A stretch of 64,000 bases of DNA from Phymatolithon calcareum (lineage: Eukaryota; Rhodophyta; Florideophyceae; Hapalidiales), in contig OZ345353.1 in assembly GCA_977006965.1 (NCBI GenBank), positions 4,216,001-4,280,000 of the forward strand, written 5' to 3'. A program made the translations under genes and the position numbers. Positions 11,077-21,392 of this stretch are shown in pieces; position 1 is the stretch's first letter; every line of letters starts with the position of its first letter. The notes under the pieces are model-generated. The model was not told the DNA's origin. It saw only the letters and a program-made list of their open reading frames with translations, and searched no databases.

Positions 11077-14000
11077 TTGTTTACGGCACGCCGAATTCAT
11101 TGCACAGGCTCGCCAACACCACAAGCGATGGCCGGCACGGAGTTCTTTAAGAATGTAACGGGGAATTACTGGTTCTCGTTTGTCGCCTACGTGATGGTAA
11201 TAGCGACCTGGAGCGCCCTAATGGGAAACGACTTCATCTCGTCGTCTTGGAAGTCTGTTCGCGATACACGCAAACGTGGTATTGATCACCTCCGCGCCGT
11301 GACTTTTCCGATGGCGTTCATGCCTGTCTACATGTTCTTCCAGTTCAAGACCGGCGACTATAACGAGATGAATGCAGGTCTGGTGGCACTCATGTTTGCA
11401 CTTCTTCACATGTTGCGGACGATCTGGGGCCTTTGGCAGCTGCAGATATTCAGGGAATGGTTTATAGAGTCGCAGAAGTCCATGATGTCACTCGGGTACG
11501 GCATGAAGCAGGACGACAACGGCGATGATGGGGACGGCTCGGATGAAGACTCCTTGATGAAGCGAATTAACGAAGAAGCTGATGAAGTGGAAGTTAACGA
11601 TTTAATAGTCGACAACAGGCTTACGGAGGGCGAGGTGCAATGCCGCCTTCGATTTCTTTCAACTGAGGAGAGAAAGGAGCTTGAAACAAGTCCATTCCTG
11701 AAGAGAATCGGGAGTCAAATGTGGTTCACGTTGCGACGTGCTCTACTCTTGCCTCTACTTCTCTGGTCGATCGTAAAAACACGATCCAAGTCTCGTACTC
11801 GTCGGGGACTCCGTATGGAACCCAAAGAGCCGGAGGAGATTTGGCTCCGTTGGGCCACTCTTCTCGTTGCACACGCCTTGCCTGAATGGTTGTCGGACAT
11901 GAAGAAAGCACGCAGCGGAGAATCACAGGACGGTAATGGAGAGAGCTTCGAGAATGTTCGAGATCGCTTTGCATCAGAGGTGCTTATGAGTGCTGTTCTT
12001 CACTCTCGGAAGACTGGAAACGCATGGGAAGAAAATGGCGTGAGCGTCGATGGTGAAAGTGATGAAAATGTTGGCCGTGGTGCAGACCATAGTTTCTTGA
12101 GCTTCGAAAAATGGAACAGCTATCCCATGCTACGCAAAGGAACGTTCAACAAGCAGGAGTTCTTCAGACATGCATGCGTAAGCGGAAAAGGTCTTCCATT
12201 CGAAATACCACATGAGCTGGCGAAAACAGATCGGGAAGGTTGTGCACACTACAGTTATCAGAAGTTCAAAGGGAAGCTCGATCGTGCACGAGATGACATG
12301 CCGATCGAGATGGGAGAGAAAGCGATTGAGTTCGGAGTGGCGGAACTGGAATGGCTGGCGATATTCCTAAGTGTCGGTCGATGGAGCAGCGGGGTTCGCA
12401 ACAAACAGGACAATGGGAGTATGGATGAAGAAGGTGATCGTGATGATGAACTGGGTCTGCCTGCCGAGAACTTGGGCAGTCAGCTTGGATTTGCTCGTGG
12501 TGCGCAGGCGTTTTATGACATGTTGTCGGGACCGTTGTTGCGAAACACAATTGGACGAGTTCTGTGGGGTAACAAGCAGGTCTCCGAGGTCAGCGCACAT
12601 ATTGACAATTGGATGGCACTGTGCGTGGGAGAACAGACGGCGTATGTGGAGTCAAAGATACCCAGTGTGAAGAAGAAATGTATGGTGGATCATGTGGAAG
12701 GTACAGTGGATACAGAGGAGGTACAGGAGGAAGCGGACGAAGTTGAAGCTGTTTCTAATGGACGATTTGCGACGGAAAACGTGTGGAAGGAAAACGAAGA
12801 TTTGGAAAGACAAAGATTCCTGTTGCAACTTACAATTGTAGAGCCGGAGTTTTTTCACTTTGACAAGTCGATATCATTCATGGGTTGCAGTATGGAAAAT
12901 CTACGGAGTTCGTTAGCGACGTGGGCTGAACGCAACGAAAATGCAGCTGCGATTGTTTGGGAACCGGAAATCTGCGAATCAAATGGCATTGAATTCTGCG
13001 CCAGTAATGACTTGCAGCAGCTACTTGTGAGCCTTGAAGGCAAGAAATCTTTGGAAGAACGGTTTGTGCATATGCGATTGCTGTGGGAGCTTCAAAATCA
13101 TTTGCAAGAAGGACTACCGCGAGAGGGGATATCCCCCAGTCAAATGGAGGCTATGATGCTTTGCGTGGTATCATTTCCGGCAATATGCGCGAACGTACGT
13201 GAGTGGAGTGGGGAAGACGGATGCCATGGCGTTTCCGCACAGCGGGGCAGCTGTGTTATCGTGGTTGACCGCAAGAGTATTGATGCGGCATACTTCAAGA
13301 TTGAAAAGTATGAAGCTGTGTTCCGAGCTGTATGCGGCCCGCAAGATGTACAAGTTGTGATAAGATTTTCGAGACAAGACAACGGGTCGGCGGTATCAAT
13401 TAATGCAAAGCTGCGTGTTGGGGAATCGACTAGCGAGAGATTTTCGTGGGAAGCGTGGCGTGATGCGTTTGGAGGTCGACTGGCGGGAGCGGAAAAGTCA
13501 AAAGCGGAAATTGGGGGTGCTTCGTGGTCAGTTTGCCGGACGAGAAGAAGAATTTCGTCTGGGGTATCGTTGTTCGATGCATCAAAAGCGGGAACAGGGA
13601 GCATGAGGATGTGGGATGGATGGTTACCGACACGATCAGATATATCCATGTATGAGATGACAAGCGGAGGATTTATTACGAAGGTACAGAACTCCGGGCC
13701 CATCAAAGTTGAAGCAGAACTTGTTCGTGGCACAAGGACCATTATTGATTTCCGAACTCGGATATCTGCACCGGTTTCATACGCTGATGCCGACAATATG
13801 TCTCTGAAACATGCGTCCCTCATTGTCGTGGAGGTTGTGCGTTGGTTTAGCCAAAGTGAAGAAGCGAGAAACAGATCACCGTGGAGAGTTGAAGATATTC
13901 GAATGCGTGCAGACCGTCTTATGGAATCTGGAAGGAAAGAAGATCTAGACGTAGCACTGACGCTATATGAAGTTGCGGCGACGGCAATGGGAGATGGTGA

Positions 14001-16257
14001 TGCGCTCGGAAAGGCGCTTCAGATTCTATTTGAAGGAGGTCGCAGCAGAAAAGCAGCGCAAGACGCTGTGACGCTAATCGAAGGGTTCTATATGCCTCGA
14101 AATGCGGGCAAGTTGCAAGGAGCCCCCGTGAGGTCGATGAGAAAGCAATTTGGAGACGAGAAATGGGTGGCTTTCATTGAGAAGCAATTTGAATATGTGC
14201 TCAATGAATCAATGAACGAGGCATCCGTTGCAGTGGCTTACGCCAACTTTTGTGCCGTCTTGTCGTCATTTCTAAAGGTCGGCAGAAGAGAGCGGGCTAT
14301 TGCAGCTCTTGCACGTTCTACTGTGCACTTCAGTAAGATATCAAAAGGCGATTTTAATTTTGCGTGCAGCAAGGCACTGGAGAACACATTGGACATGTCG
14401 ACGGAAGAAGGATTTGCCATAGCGATTGCACGGAATGAAAATGTGATGGCACATGTGGACAACTTGCGGGACCAGATGAAGACAGTTGGGAGCAGAAACC
14501 AAAATCGTGCTGGCGAGCTGTACAAGCGCGCCATCGAGAAGGGCTACCATGTGATTGCCATGGTCAACCTCGCAAACTTGCCGAAAAAGGGCGCAGAAGG
14601 GGTTCCGGCAAACGCGCATCGTGCTGCGGAGCTGTACAACCGCGCCATCGAGGAGGGCGAAGATGTGAATGCCATGGTCAACCTCGCAAACTTGCTGAAA
14701 AAGGGCGCAGAAGGGGTTCCGGCAAACGCGCATCGTGCTGCGGAGCTGTACAACCGCGCCATCGAGGAGGGCGACAATGTGGTTGCCATGAACAACCTCG
14801 GAATCTTGCTCAATGAGGGCGCAGAAGGGGTTGCAGCAAACGCGCATCGTGCTGCGGAGCTGTACAATCGCGCCATCGAGGAGGGCGAAGATGTGGTTGC
14901 CATGGTCAACCTCGCATACTTGCTCAGTGAGGGCGCAGAAGGGGTTCCGGCAAACGCGCATCGTGCTGCGGAGCTGTACAACCGCGCCATCGAGGAGGGC
15001 GACAATGTGCTTGCCATGAACAACCTCGGAATCTTGCTCAATGAGGGCGCAGAAGGGGTTGCAGCAAACGCGCATCGTGCTGCGGAGCTGTACAATCGCG
15101 CCATCGAGGAGGGCGAAGATGTGGTTGCCATGGTCAACCTCGCATACTTGCTCAGTGAGGGCGCAGAAGGGGTTCCGGCAAACGCGCATCGTGCTGCGGA
15201 GCTGTACAACCGCGCCATCGAGGAGGGCGACAATGTGGTTGCCATGAACAACCTCGGAATCTTGCTCAGTGAGGGCGCAGAAGGGGTTGCAGCAAACGCG
15301 CATCGTGCTGCGGAGCTGTACAATCGCGCCATCGAGGAGGGCGAAGATGTGGTTGCCATGGTCAACCTCGGAATCTTGCTCAGTGAGGGCGCAGAAGGGG
15401 TTCCGGCAAACGCGCATCGTGCTGCGGAGCTGTACAACCGTGCCATCGAGGAGGGCGACCATGTGGTTGCCATGAACAACCTCGCAAACTTGCTGACAAA
15501 GGGCGCAGAAGGGGTTCCGGCAAACGCGCATCGTGCTGCGGAGCTGTACAACCGCGCCATCGAGGAGGGCGAATATGTGCTTGCCATGTACAACCTCGCA
15601 AACTTGCTCAATGAGGGCGCAGAAGGGGTTTCGGCAAACGCGCATCGTGCTGCGGAGCTGTACAACCGCGCCATCGTGGACGGCGAATATGTGCTTGCCA
15701 TGTACAACCTCGCAAAGTTGCTCAGTGAGGGCGCAGAAGGGGTTTCGGCAAACGCGCATCGTGCTGCGGAGCTGTACAACCGCGCCATCGAGGAGGGCGA
15801 AGATGTGGATGCGAAGACTGATCTTGCTGAGCTGCTTCATCATGGCAGTAACGGCCTGGAGGCTGACCCGTCTCGTGCTCTCGAGCTGTACACGAGTGTG
15901 ATTGAAAGTACTGGATCCGCAGATGCAATGTACAGCCTTGCACTCTTGCTGCACTTTGGCGCAAATGGCATATCGAAAGAACCGGTTCGAGCACATGAGC
16001 TCTACACGCGTGCTATCAACGAAGCCGGTGCCCGGATTTCTTATTTCAGTGTACGGCATTTGCTCGACTCTGGCATTGAGGGATTGCCAGCACAATGTGA
16101 TCGAAGAGTGAAATTACGCACTCGTGGGGCGGCAATGTACAGCTTGTCGAAATTACTACGAGATGGTGCCGACGGAGTTCCTGCTGATCCCGTTGGAGCA
16201 GAACAGCTCCTACGGAGCGCTCGTTCTGAAACTCAAATGTCAGTGGTTGGTGTGTAG
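11077..16257 (+). CDS. Large membrane-anchored Sel1-repeat protein
   Basis: This is an intronless frame of 1726 codons. A second possible start is Met18 at 11128. The N-terminus has hydrophobic segments at about residues 30-50, 78-92 and 98-125, and another near 215-230 (LLLPLLLWSIV), so it is likely anchored in a membrane. Residues 230-1140 match nothing I recognise. From about residue 1143 to the end it consists of Sel1-like repeats (TPR-related helical pairs of about 38 residues; typical AAELYNRAIEEG and GAEGVPAN). Eleven central units are nearly identical and about four flanking units are diverged. Sel1 proteins are adaptors for protein complexes, for example in ER quality control and signalling. 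The partner here is unknown. The gene lies alone between the two copies of the 18.2-kb duplication. Confidence 0.85.
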   Translation: MFTARRIHCTGSPTPQAMAGTEFFKNVTGNYWFSFVAYVMVIATWSALMGNDFISSSWKSVRDTRKRGIDHLRAVTFPMAFMPVYMFFQFKTGDYNEMNAGLVALMFALLHMLRTIWGLWQLQIFREWFIESQKSMMSLGYGMKQDDNGDDGDGSDEDSLMKRINEEADEVEVNDLIVDNRLTEGEVQCRLRFLSTEERKELETSPFLKRIGSQMWFTLRRALLLPLLLWSIVKTRSKSRTRRGLRMEPKEPEEIWLRWATLLVAHALPEWLSDMKKARSGESQDGNGESFENVRDRFASEVLMSAVLHSRKTGNAWEENGVSVDGESDENVGRGADHSFLSFEKWNSYPMLRKGTFNKQEFFRHACVSGKGLPFEIPHELAKTDREGCAHYSYQKFKGKLDRARDDMPIEMGEKAIEFGVAELEWLAIFLSVGRWSSGVRNKQDNGSMDEEGDRDDELGLPAENLGSQLGFARGAQAFYDMLSGPLLRNTIGRVLWGNKQVSEVSAHIDNWMALCVGEQTAYVESKIPSVKKKCMVDHVEGTVDTEEVQEEADEVEAVSNGRFATENVWKENEDLERQRFLLQLTIVEPEFFHFDKSISFMGCSMENLRSSLATWAERNENAAAIVWEPEICESNGIEFCASNDLQQLLVSLEGKKSLEERFVHMRLLWELQNHLQEGLPREGISPSQMEAMMLCVVSFPAICANVREWSGEDGCHGVSAQRGSCVIVVDRKSIDAAYFKIEKYEAVFRAVCGPQDVQVVIRFSRQDNGSAVSINAKLRVGESTSERFSWEAWRDAFGGRLAGAEKSKAEIGGASWSVCRTRRRISSGVSLFDASKAGTGSMRMWDGWLPTRSDISMYEMTSGGFITKVQNSGPIKVEAELVRGTRTIIDFRTRISAPVSYADADNMSLKHASLIVVEVVRWFSQSEEARNRSPWRVEDIRMRADRLMESGRKEDLDVALTLYEVAATAMGDGDALGKALQILFEGGRSRKAAQDAVTLIEGFYMPRNAGKLQGAPVRSMRKQFGDEKWVAFIEKQFEYVLNESMNEASVAVAYANFCAVLSSFLKVGRRERAIAALARSTVHFSKISKGDFNFACSKALENTLDMSTEEGFAIAIARNENVMAHVDNLRDQMKTVGSRNQNRAGELYKRAIEKGYHVIAMVNLANLPKKGAEGVPANAHRAAELYNRAIEEGEDVNAMVNLANLLKKGAEGVPANAHRAAELYNRAIEEGDNVVAMNNLGILLNEGAEGVAANAHRAAELYNRAIEEGEDVVAMVNLAYLLSEGAEGVPANAHRAAELYNRAIEEGDNVLAMNNLGILLNEGAEGVAANAHRAAELYNRAIEEGEDVVAMVNLAYLLSEGAEGVPANAHRAAELYNRAIEEGDNVVAMNNLGILLSEGAEGVAANAHRAAELYNRAIEEGEDVVAMVNLGILLSEGAEGVPANAHRAAELYNRAIEEGDHVVAMNNLANLLTKGAEGVPANAHRAAELYNRAIEEGEYVLAMYNLANLLNEGAEGVSANAHRAAELYNRAIVDGEYVLAMYNLAKLLSEGAEGVSANAHRAAELYNRAIEEGEDVDAKTDLAELLHHGSNGLEADPSRALELYTSVIESTGSADAMYSLALLLHFGANGISKEPVRAHELYTRAINEAGARISYFSVRHLLDSGIEGLPAQCDRRVKLRTRGAAMYSLSKLLRDGADGVPADPVGAEQLLRSARSETQMSVVGV
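14614..15867 (+). repeat. 114-bp tandem array (11 units) coding for Sel1 repeats
   Basis: Eleven consecutive in-frame 114-bp units each start with the codons for AHRAAELYNRAI. Units 2-7 form a higher-order pattern: a type with GDNV...NNLGILL alternates with a type with GEDVVAMVNLAYLL, giving a 228-bp period repeated three times (14728-15411). Near identity at silent sites points to recent unequal crossing-over or conversion. Copy number should vary between individuals. Confidence 0.95.
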
Positions 16258-16931
16258 TCGTGAATTAATAGTGCAGTTCATCAGAACATGACAGCTTAGC
16301 AATTTATTGTACCGATAAAGGAAAATCACAATTGAAGGTCGAACGAACAACTCTTTCACTACAGAGGCGAAGAAAACTAAACACTGAAATGTATTTGTTG
16401 CAAACTACAGTACTGTACTGCATTCCACTGGACTTAGCGTTAAATCTTTTGCCCGAATTTTGAGAATCTCTCGTTCATACATCACTGCATGCACTACAAT
16501 AAATGCACCTGCTGTGTGATTTCGAGCATTTGCATTTTTGTGGAATGCATTTCTCAAGCCTCATGCCGAATTTCGTAGTGACAACGGTGGGAAAATCGAT
16601 AATCTCGACTCGTGTTTCATGGCACATCATGTGATTGCTGTGTGCTTCACCGTGTAACTGTTGCAGCGCCACATACTGCGTGGAGCACCAATCACTAGCT
16701 GCACTCACTTGTCGGGCGCATTCAACACAGGGTTTGACCTACAGTATCACTATCCGTGTTGCAAGCGCGATGTGGGCATAGCACCGGACGCAGTCGGTAC
16801 TCATCTTCACCGCGGTTTTCCCAGATGGACACGCTCAGCGAGCAAGAAATGTTTCCAAAAGGCGCATGTGAAGGAAGTGCATGAAAAGCGGCTTTCCACT
16901 ACAGTAGCGCAATGTATGCCGATCATGACAA
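16258..16931. other. Gene-free region
   Basis: This lies between the Sel1 gene and the truncated methyltransferase. No domain-bearing frame, repeat or RNA gene is recognised. Confidence 0.45.
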
Positions 16932-17429
16932 CTAATTTAGAAATCGATAGAAATACCTCCAAAGTAGCAAAGTGTGGCTGCCAAAGTTGTCGGCCATTCC
17001 TGAAGTCTTTGAGATGAACACCCCACCAGGCCTAAGTTTCTTCTTGAGCGCCGCAATGGCGCTATCTGTGTCAGGTACCAGCATAAGCAGATTAAGTGCA
17101 AGTATAATGTCGTAAGACTCGTCTGCGCCAGGCGCCTGCGTCACATCTGCAACTCGAAACTCCACGTTCTCAGTGCCCACAATCATGCCTTTATCCGACG
17201 CAATTTGGACCAACTTTGGAGATACATCCGTCGCCACTATGTGCTGCACGTCACCGGCAAGCTTCAGCGCTGATGTCCCTGTTCCGCACCCGACCTCCAG
17301 CATGCGTGTTGTAGGGACGAGGGGCTTGCGAATTCGTACTATGGTGTCGGCATATTGCTCTTCGTCCTTGATTGGGCTTGCTGCATACTCAGCGGCGAAA
17401 CCGTCCCAAAACTTGACATCATCGCACAT
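16932..17429 (-). pseudogene. Truncated class I SAM-dependent methyltransferase
   Basis: From the Met at 17429 (MCDDVKFWDGFAAEYA) the product has the glycine-rich SAM motif LEVGCGTGTSALKLAG and the acidic ATDVSPKLVQIA loop. It also has a motif-II-like YDIILALNLLMLVPD and the post-motif LRPGGVFISKT. Homologues of this type continue for about 50-60 further residues. Here, after SKT (about 17004), the sequence turns into unrelated residues and stops at 16932. The in-frame stretch upstream of 17429 reads through hairpin DNA and is unlikely to be translated. The protein would lack part of its fold, so I call it a broken gene; an unrecognised intron is the alternative. Small-molecule methyltransferases of this shape are common in bacteria and algae, so transfer is possible but unproven. 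Confidence 0.65.
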
Positions 17430-17463
17430 CGTGGTTTTCCCAGACAGCTGCCTGGCTGAGGTA

Positions 17464-17535
17464 CAGGAAAAAATTCTTGGAATGCATTTCCATACATGGC
17501 CATGTATGGAAATGCATTCCAAGAATTTTTTCCTG
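17464..17535. repeat. Perfect 72-bp palindrome, 36-bp arms, no spacer
   Basis: The left arm, starting CAGGAAAAAATTCTTGGAAT, meets its exact complement at the centre CATGG/CCATG (17499/17500). It lies just upstream of the truncated methyltransferase start. Its inner motif GGAATGCATTTCC and part of its outer sequence (AATGCATTCCAAGAAT) recur just after it. Confidence 0.92.
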
Positions 17536-17555
17536 CCGGCAATGCATTCCAAGAA

Positions 17556-17581
17556 TAACAGTGCGACATGTCGCACTGTTA
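17556..17581. repeat. Perfect palindrome, 13-bp arms
   Basis: TAACAGTGCGACA is directly followed by TGTCGCACTGTTA. It stands 20 bp from the 72-bp palindrome. Confidence 0.88.
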
Positions 17582-18223
17582 CATGTATCATATCGCCCAC
17601 TGCTGTCATCAAACGTATTTCAATTGGATACTATCTTCTCAGGGGGTGCACCATGGTCCAATCATTGATCGACCAGTGTTCATCATTTGTGCGAGGACAT
17701 GTCACAAACTTCAACCGCCAGACACAATTGTGTCTGGCGGTTGAGCCGATTAGGCGATGATACACGTGTAATATGCACCCTATTGTTGTACTACGTGTAC
17801 CTGTATTAGGAGCAAACGCTTCCAATCTCGCCTAAGCGATGTCCGGAAGCGGACATGTCCACTGGCTGCCAGTCAGTTGACTGCCAGGCAGTCAACTGCC
17901 ATTTTCTATAGGAGTCTCCAATACAGTCATAGAGAGCGGTAGGTGGGGGAACAAATGCATTGCAGGCTGTGACGCCGGTACTCCAGAATACGGATGGGTT
18001 ACACCATGTCGAATATCCGGTACGCCAGCATGCCTACGACATCAGACAACGACGATCCTGGCGTTAGCTTGGCCCAACATTACCGGGCTGTATCATACGC
18101 CGTTGGGAACGCGCCAGTACACCCAGCGCCGCTGGAAAAATATTTGACCATACAGTATACAGTATACTTAGGCCCCAGTTGTTTGGTCTCATCCAAAACG
18201 TATTTCAGCGGACCAAACTAGCC
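17582..18223. other. Gene-free, palindrome-rich region
   Basis: It contains the palindrome at 17711-17744 and another at 17874-17898 (CAGTTGACTGCC, one base, then its complement). Short TACAGTATA repeats occur near 18155. No gene is supported. Confidence 0.5.
17711..17744. repeat. Perfect palindrome, 17-bp arms
   Basis: TCAACCGCCAGACACAA is directly followed by its exact complement. It is the third perfect palindrome within 300 bp. Confidence 0.9.
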
Positions 18224-18577
18224 AATCCTACCGCCAAAGCAACCCTACTCGAAGTATTGTAGTTTATTGTAAAGGTGGCTAGGTACCTAACTGGAGGTTA
18301 AACGGCATATTCTTATATCTGTTATTAGACAGCAATTGTCGGCAGACGGGACGAACAAATGGTGAGCAAGACGAAGGATGCAGCGGCGTGGTGTGGCGAA
18401 GCCCGCAGATGCTGAAGTTGCGTGGGTGAGATGAGGGAAAATGGCGCGACAAACAAAGGCGGGTGGTAGCATGACCGGCATGGTAATTGCGATGGTAATG
18501 GCGGGCAGACGGTCGCAGGTGATCGCTCCGCGGCGGTGGATGGGGTCGATACCTGGGGACGACGCGGCTGACTGAAT

Positions 18578-20116
18578 GGGACCTTCCTGAAAACACAAAA
18601 ACGGGATTTGTGTGTACTAAACCTGTCACGTTTTGTGTAGTCGCAAACGCAGTTTTTCTCACTAGAGCCACCCCCAGTAAGAAAAATTTGGTACCGTCCC
18701 AAAACGATATTTACAATGAATTGGGAAAAGCTAGTCTCCGTTCCCTGAAACTTTCTCCTTCCATGCTCATGTATCTCCATCCCATTTAATCACCCATTCG
18801 CTTTCGATCAACTCGCTCTCTGATATGGGCAGTAGTCAAAGTTGCTAGGATTTTGCCTGTGCTTCCAACGATGGCTAGTTCGTGCTATTGCCTCATAAGC
18901 GCCCTCTTTCTCTCCTATCGTTCGGCATGAGCGTGGCACAGGATCTGAGAGCTCACCGAAGGCATTGATGACGAAGATGGCGATAGTAATGATGATTGCG
19001 TATCCTTGCTTGACCGTGAAAACGGGACCAATTCGTCGCGAGAGATACAGCATACCCTCCCGCATCCCTTGGTGCATCGACGGCGATCCGTAATGCGAAG
19101 AGAAACTAGCTATGGTGGAGAGTTGACCAGTCTTCTCAAGTTACAGATAGTTCAAGATCAAAGCCGGCGAGAAGGGGAGCGCAAGGATCGTGCCGAACAG
19201 CGAGAGGAAGAGCGGAAAGAGCGTGCAGAGCAGTGAGAGGAAGAGCAGAAAGAACGTGCAGAACAGAGATCGGAGGAGAGAGCGAGGCGTGAGCGGGAGG
19301 ATAAGAGGCATGATCAATTAATGCAAATGATGATGGTTTCCCTCAACAAGAAAAATTGAGTGTTGAAGCTCTTGGCTTCAATCCTATTTCACGAATGTCA
19401 TGTGATAGTCTAATTGTAGAATGAATAGAACGATGCTGAAGCCATGGTTGCTTTTGAAAAACAAGCATTTAAATCGAAGCTCAGCCGCTGCACACACTCC
19501 CACCGCGGATACTACTAGATATGCTCTCGACTGTGACGATTAAGCACGTCAGTAGCTGTTGTTAAGGAGAAGATCCAAACTCTATGTCTTTGGTGGCGTC
19601 TCAGAATTGTGTATTCGTTCGGTCATCTCCCAGTGACCAAACATCGGTGAAGAGGAATTTTGAGATCCTACTCACCCCCAAACAGACTGTTAGCTTTTAC
19701 GCTAAGTTGCTGGCACAAACGTGGTAAGAATTCGGTTCATCCCAACAAGACTCGCCCTCAAATTAAACAAACAAACGACCCGAAAAGCACAGCAAACGCC
19801 ACACTCATGTTCTTACATCCGTGTGTGAGCGTGAAATGAGAGATGTGGCGCGGCATGGTCGACTAGCGTTGGATCTGGGTGGCCATTTTCTGTTCTGCTT
19901 GCACGGTTCGACTGTATTGCCAGCACGTACTGATTCCACCCAAGATGCTAGAAGTGGAAACTTCCAACCGACCTCCCTGGTGGGAATTACATTATTTAGT
20001 ACCAATGATACGCGCAAAATTTTGTGTTTCAGATCGCACAGGGGTCAAATAGCACAAAAATCAGACATGCTCTCCCCAAATTCGTCGCGTCTTATTTTGT
20101 GTTTTAGGAAGGCCCC
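18578..20116. mobile_element. Second copy of the GGGGCC-ended decayed transposon
   Basis: This is the duplicate of the element at 355-1886. Its left end here reads GGGACCTTCCT (one mismatch) and its right end GGAAGGCCCC. It was copied as part of the larger duplication, not by independent transposition: the flanks match as well. Confidence 0.5.
18961..19359 (+). pseudogene. Remnant of a charged, coiled-coil-tailed transposon ORF (copy 2)
   Basis: This is the counterpart of 738-1129. The frame is open from the acidic GIDDEDGDS segment through the Arg/Glu-rich tail except for one TGA after ERAEQ. It keeps the base missing from the left copy, so it is the less decayed of the two. The end is MQMMMVSLNKKN followed by a stop. 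Confidence 0.4.
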
Positions 20117-20383
20117 ATTTTAACAAAAACATCTACACAACATATTCAAAAAGTAAGATGTTCAATTCGGTGCAGATTTGTCCAGTAATGAATGTGTGGA
20201 ACGAGGGTTAATCGCCCCATAGACTTCCGAAGATATGGGCATAACTTCCTCAGTTGTTCCTCCCTTGGTATAGCTCACTAACATGCACCGCCAGAAGGGC
20301 GGACGGAAAACTTCGAAACAGCTTTAGGAGCACATCTTCAGTGTGAGCGATCTTTCCGCAATAAAGAAAGAAAACTTAAGATC

Positions 20384-20635
20384 TCAGATAATTTTATTCC
20401 ATTTGCTGAACTCCTGTATGGTCTTGGAATCTTCTGTTAGTACCTGGGCTTCAGCGTAGGCCTTCTTCGTTCTGCATGCACTCTATGAGTGTCCTGTTGA
20501 ATAGCAAAAGCTCATCCAGAGCTTTTTTTGCGTCCGTTCTGTTTTCTCCTGCAAGTTTGCATCATAAAAGTGTGCGTTCCAGAGTCGCCATAAGCTGTCG
20601 AGCTCTGTTTCCTAATTTTTCTGCCGTGTTTGTTG
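20384..20635 (-). pseudogene. Degenerate helical-protein exon remnant (copy 2)
   Basis: This duplicate of 2154-2405 has the same frame breaks. One substitution changes GAG to GAT in the last segment. The shared frame breaks show that decay preceded the duplication. Confidence 0.28.
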
Positions 20636-20830
20636 AGGACACCTGTGGAAATCTACCACAGAGGATTGCTGGCAATCCTCTCGTCCTATCATATTAATGA
20701 TACCAATGACTATAATTCTTCATTTTTGTGCCTGTAGTATAGAAAAACACCTCAAAAACTGCACACGTTCAACTCTATGTCCTCAAGACGAGATCGATAG
20801 CTCTCAAGCGATACCACCTTATACACCGTG

Positions 20831-21070
20831 GCGGTTGCTACTGTAGTTCTAATTAAATTAGAATTATCTTGCAAAATGCATATTTTGAAAGGTTGTCGTC
20901 CAATCACGGTAGGGTTAAAGATTAAATTAAAACTACAGTAGCAACCGCCATTGTACCATTGCGGTTGATACACGTGTACAAGGTGCTACTGTGGTTCTAA
21001 CTTAATCTTTGACCCTACCGTGATTGGTCGACAACCTTTCAAAATATGCATTTTGCAAGATGATTAAATT
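20831..21070. repeat. Foldback / MITE-like inverted repeat (copy 2)
   Basis: This is the copy of 2601-2840 carried by the large duplication, with a few substitutions. The inverted arms remain complementary. Confidence 0.55.
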
Positions 21071-21392
21071 GGCCCGTTCGGGCTCCTCGTATTTTTAATC
21101 AAAAAACACTGCCTGCAGTCAATTATGCATCGCTGGGCACGAGATTTCCATAGGTTTCGTTGAGGTCAGGGGTCGAAATCCTCCAAAAATGAAAGGGTCC
21201 CGGCATTTGCCTTCCGTGAGGGGGCCTGGTCCTCCGGTCCTAGTGGATCACACTTCCGCAGGGATTTTTGTTGTCGGCCCCCAAAAATCAGATGCACGCT
21301 GACTGCCGTGTCTCGTGCAAAATATACCCTGCCTGCCGTCCCGGCCCACGCACTTGGTCGAAGTCCCCGCACCGGAAAACGCCCTTCTAAAA

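Noticed and set aside
14614-15867. Regular repeats suggesting a CRISPR array
   Set aside because: Units are contiguous, coding and in frame with no spacers, and the host is a eukaryote.
14341-16095. Antisense frames of 584 and 414 codons over the Sel1 array
   Set aside because: They are open only because the 114-bp unit lacks stops in those frames and is repeated. The sense frame has the Sel1 consensus and extends far beyond the array.
18279-18780. 130-151-codon Pro/His-rich minus-strand frames, also at 63-566
   Set aside because: Two minus-strand frames overlap here. They cross the transposon end and differ in frame between the copies.
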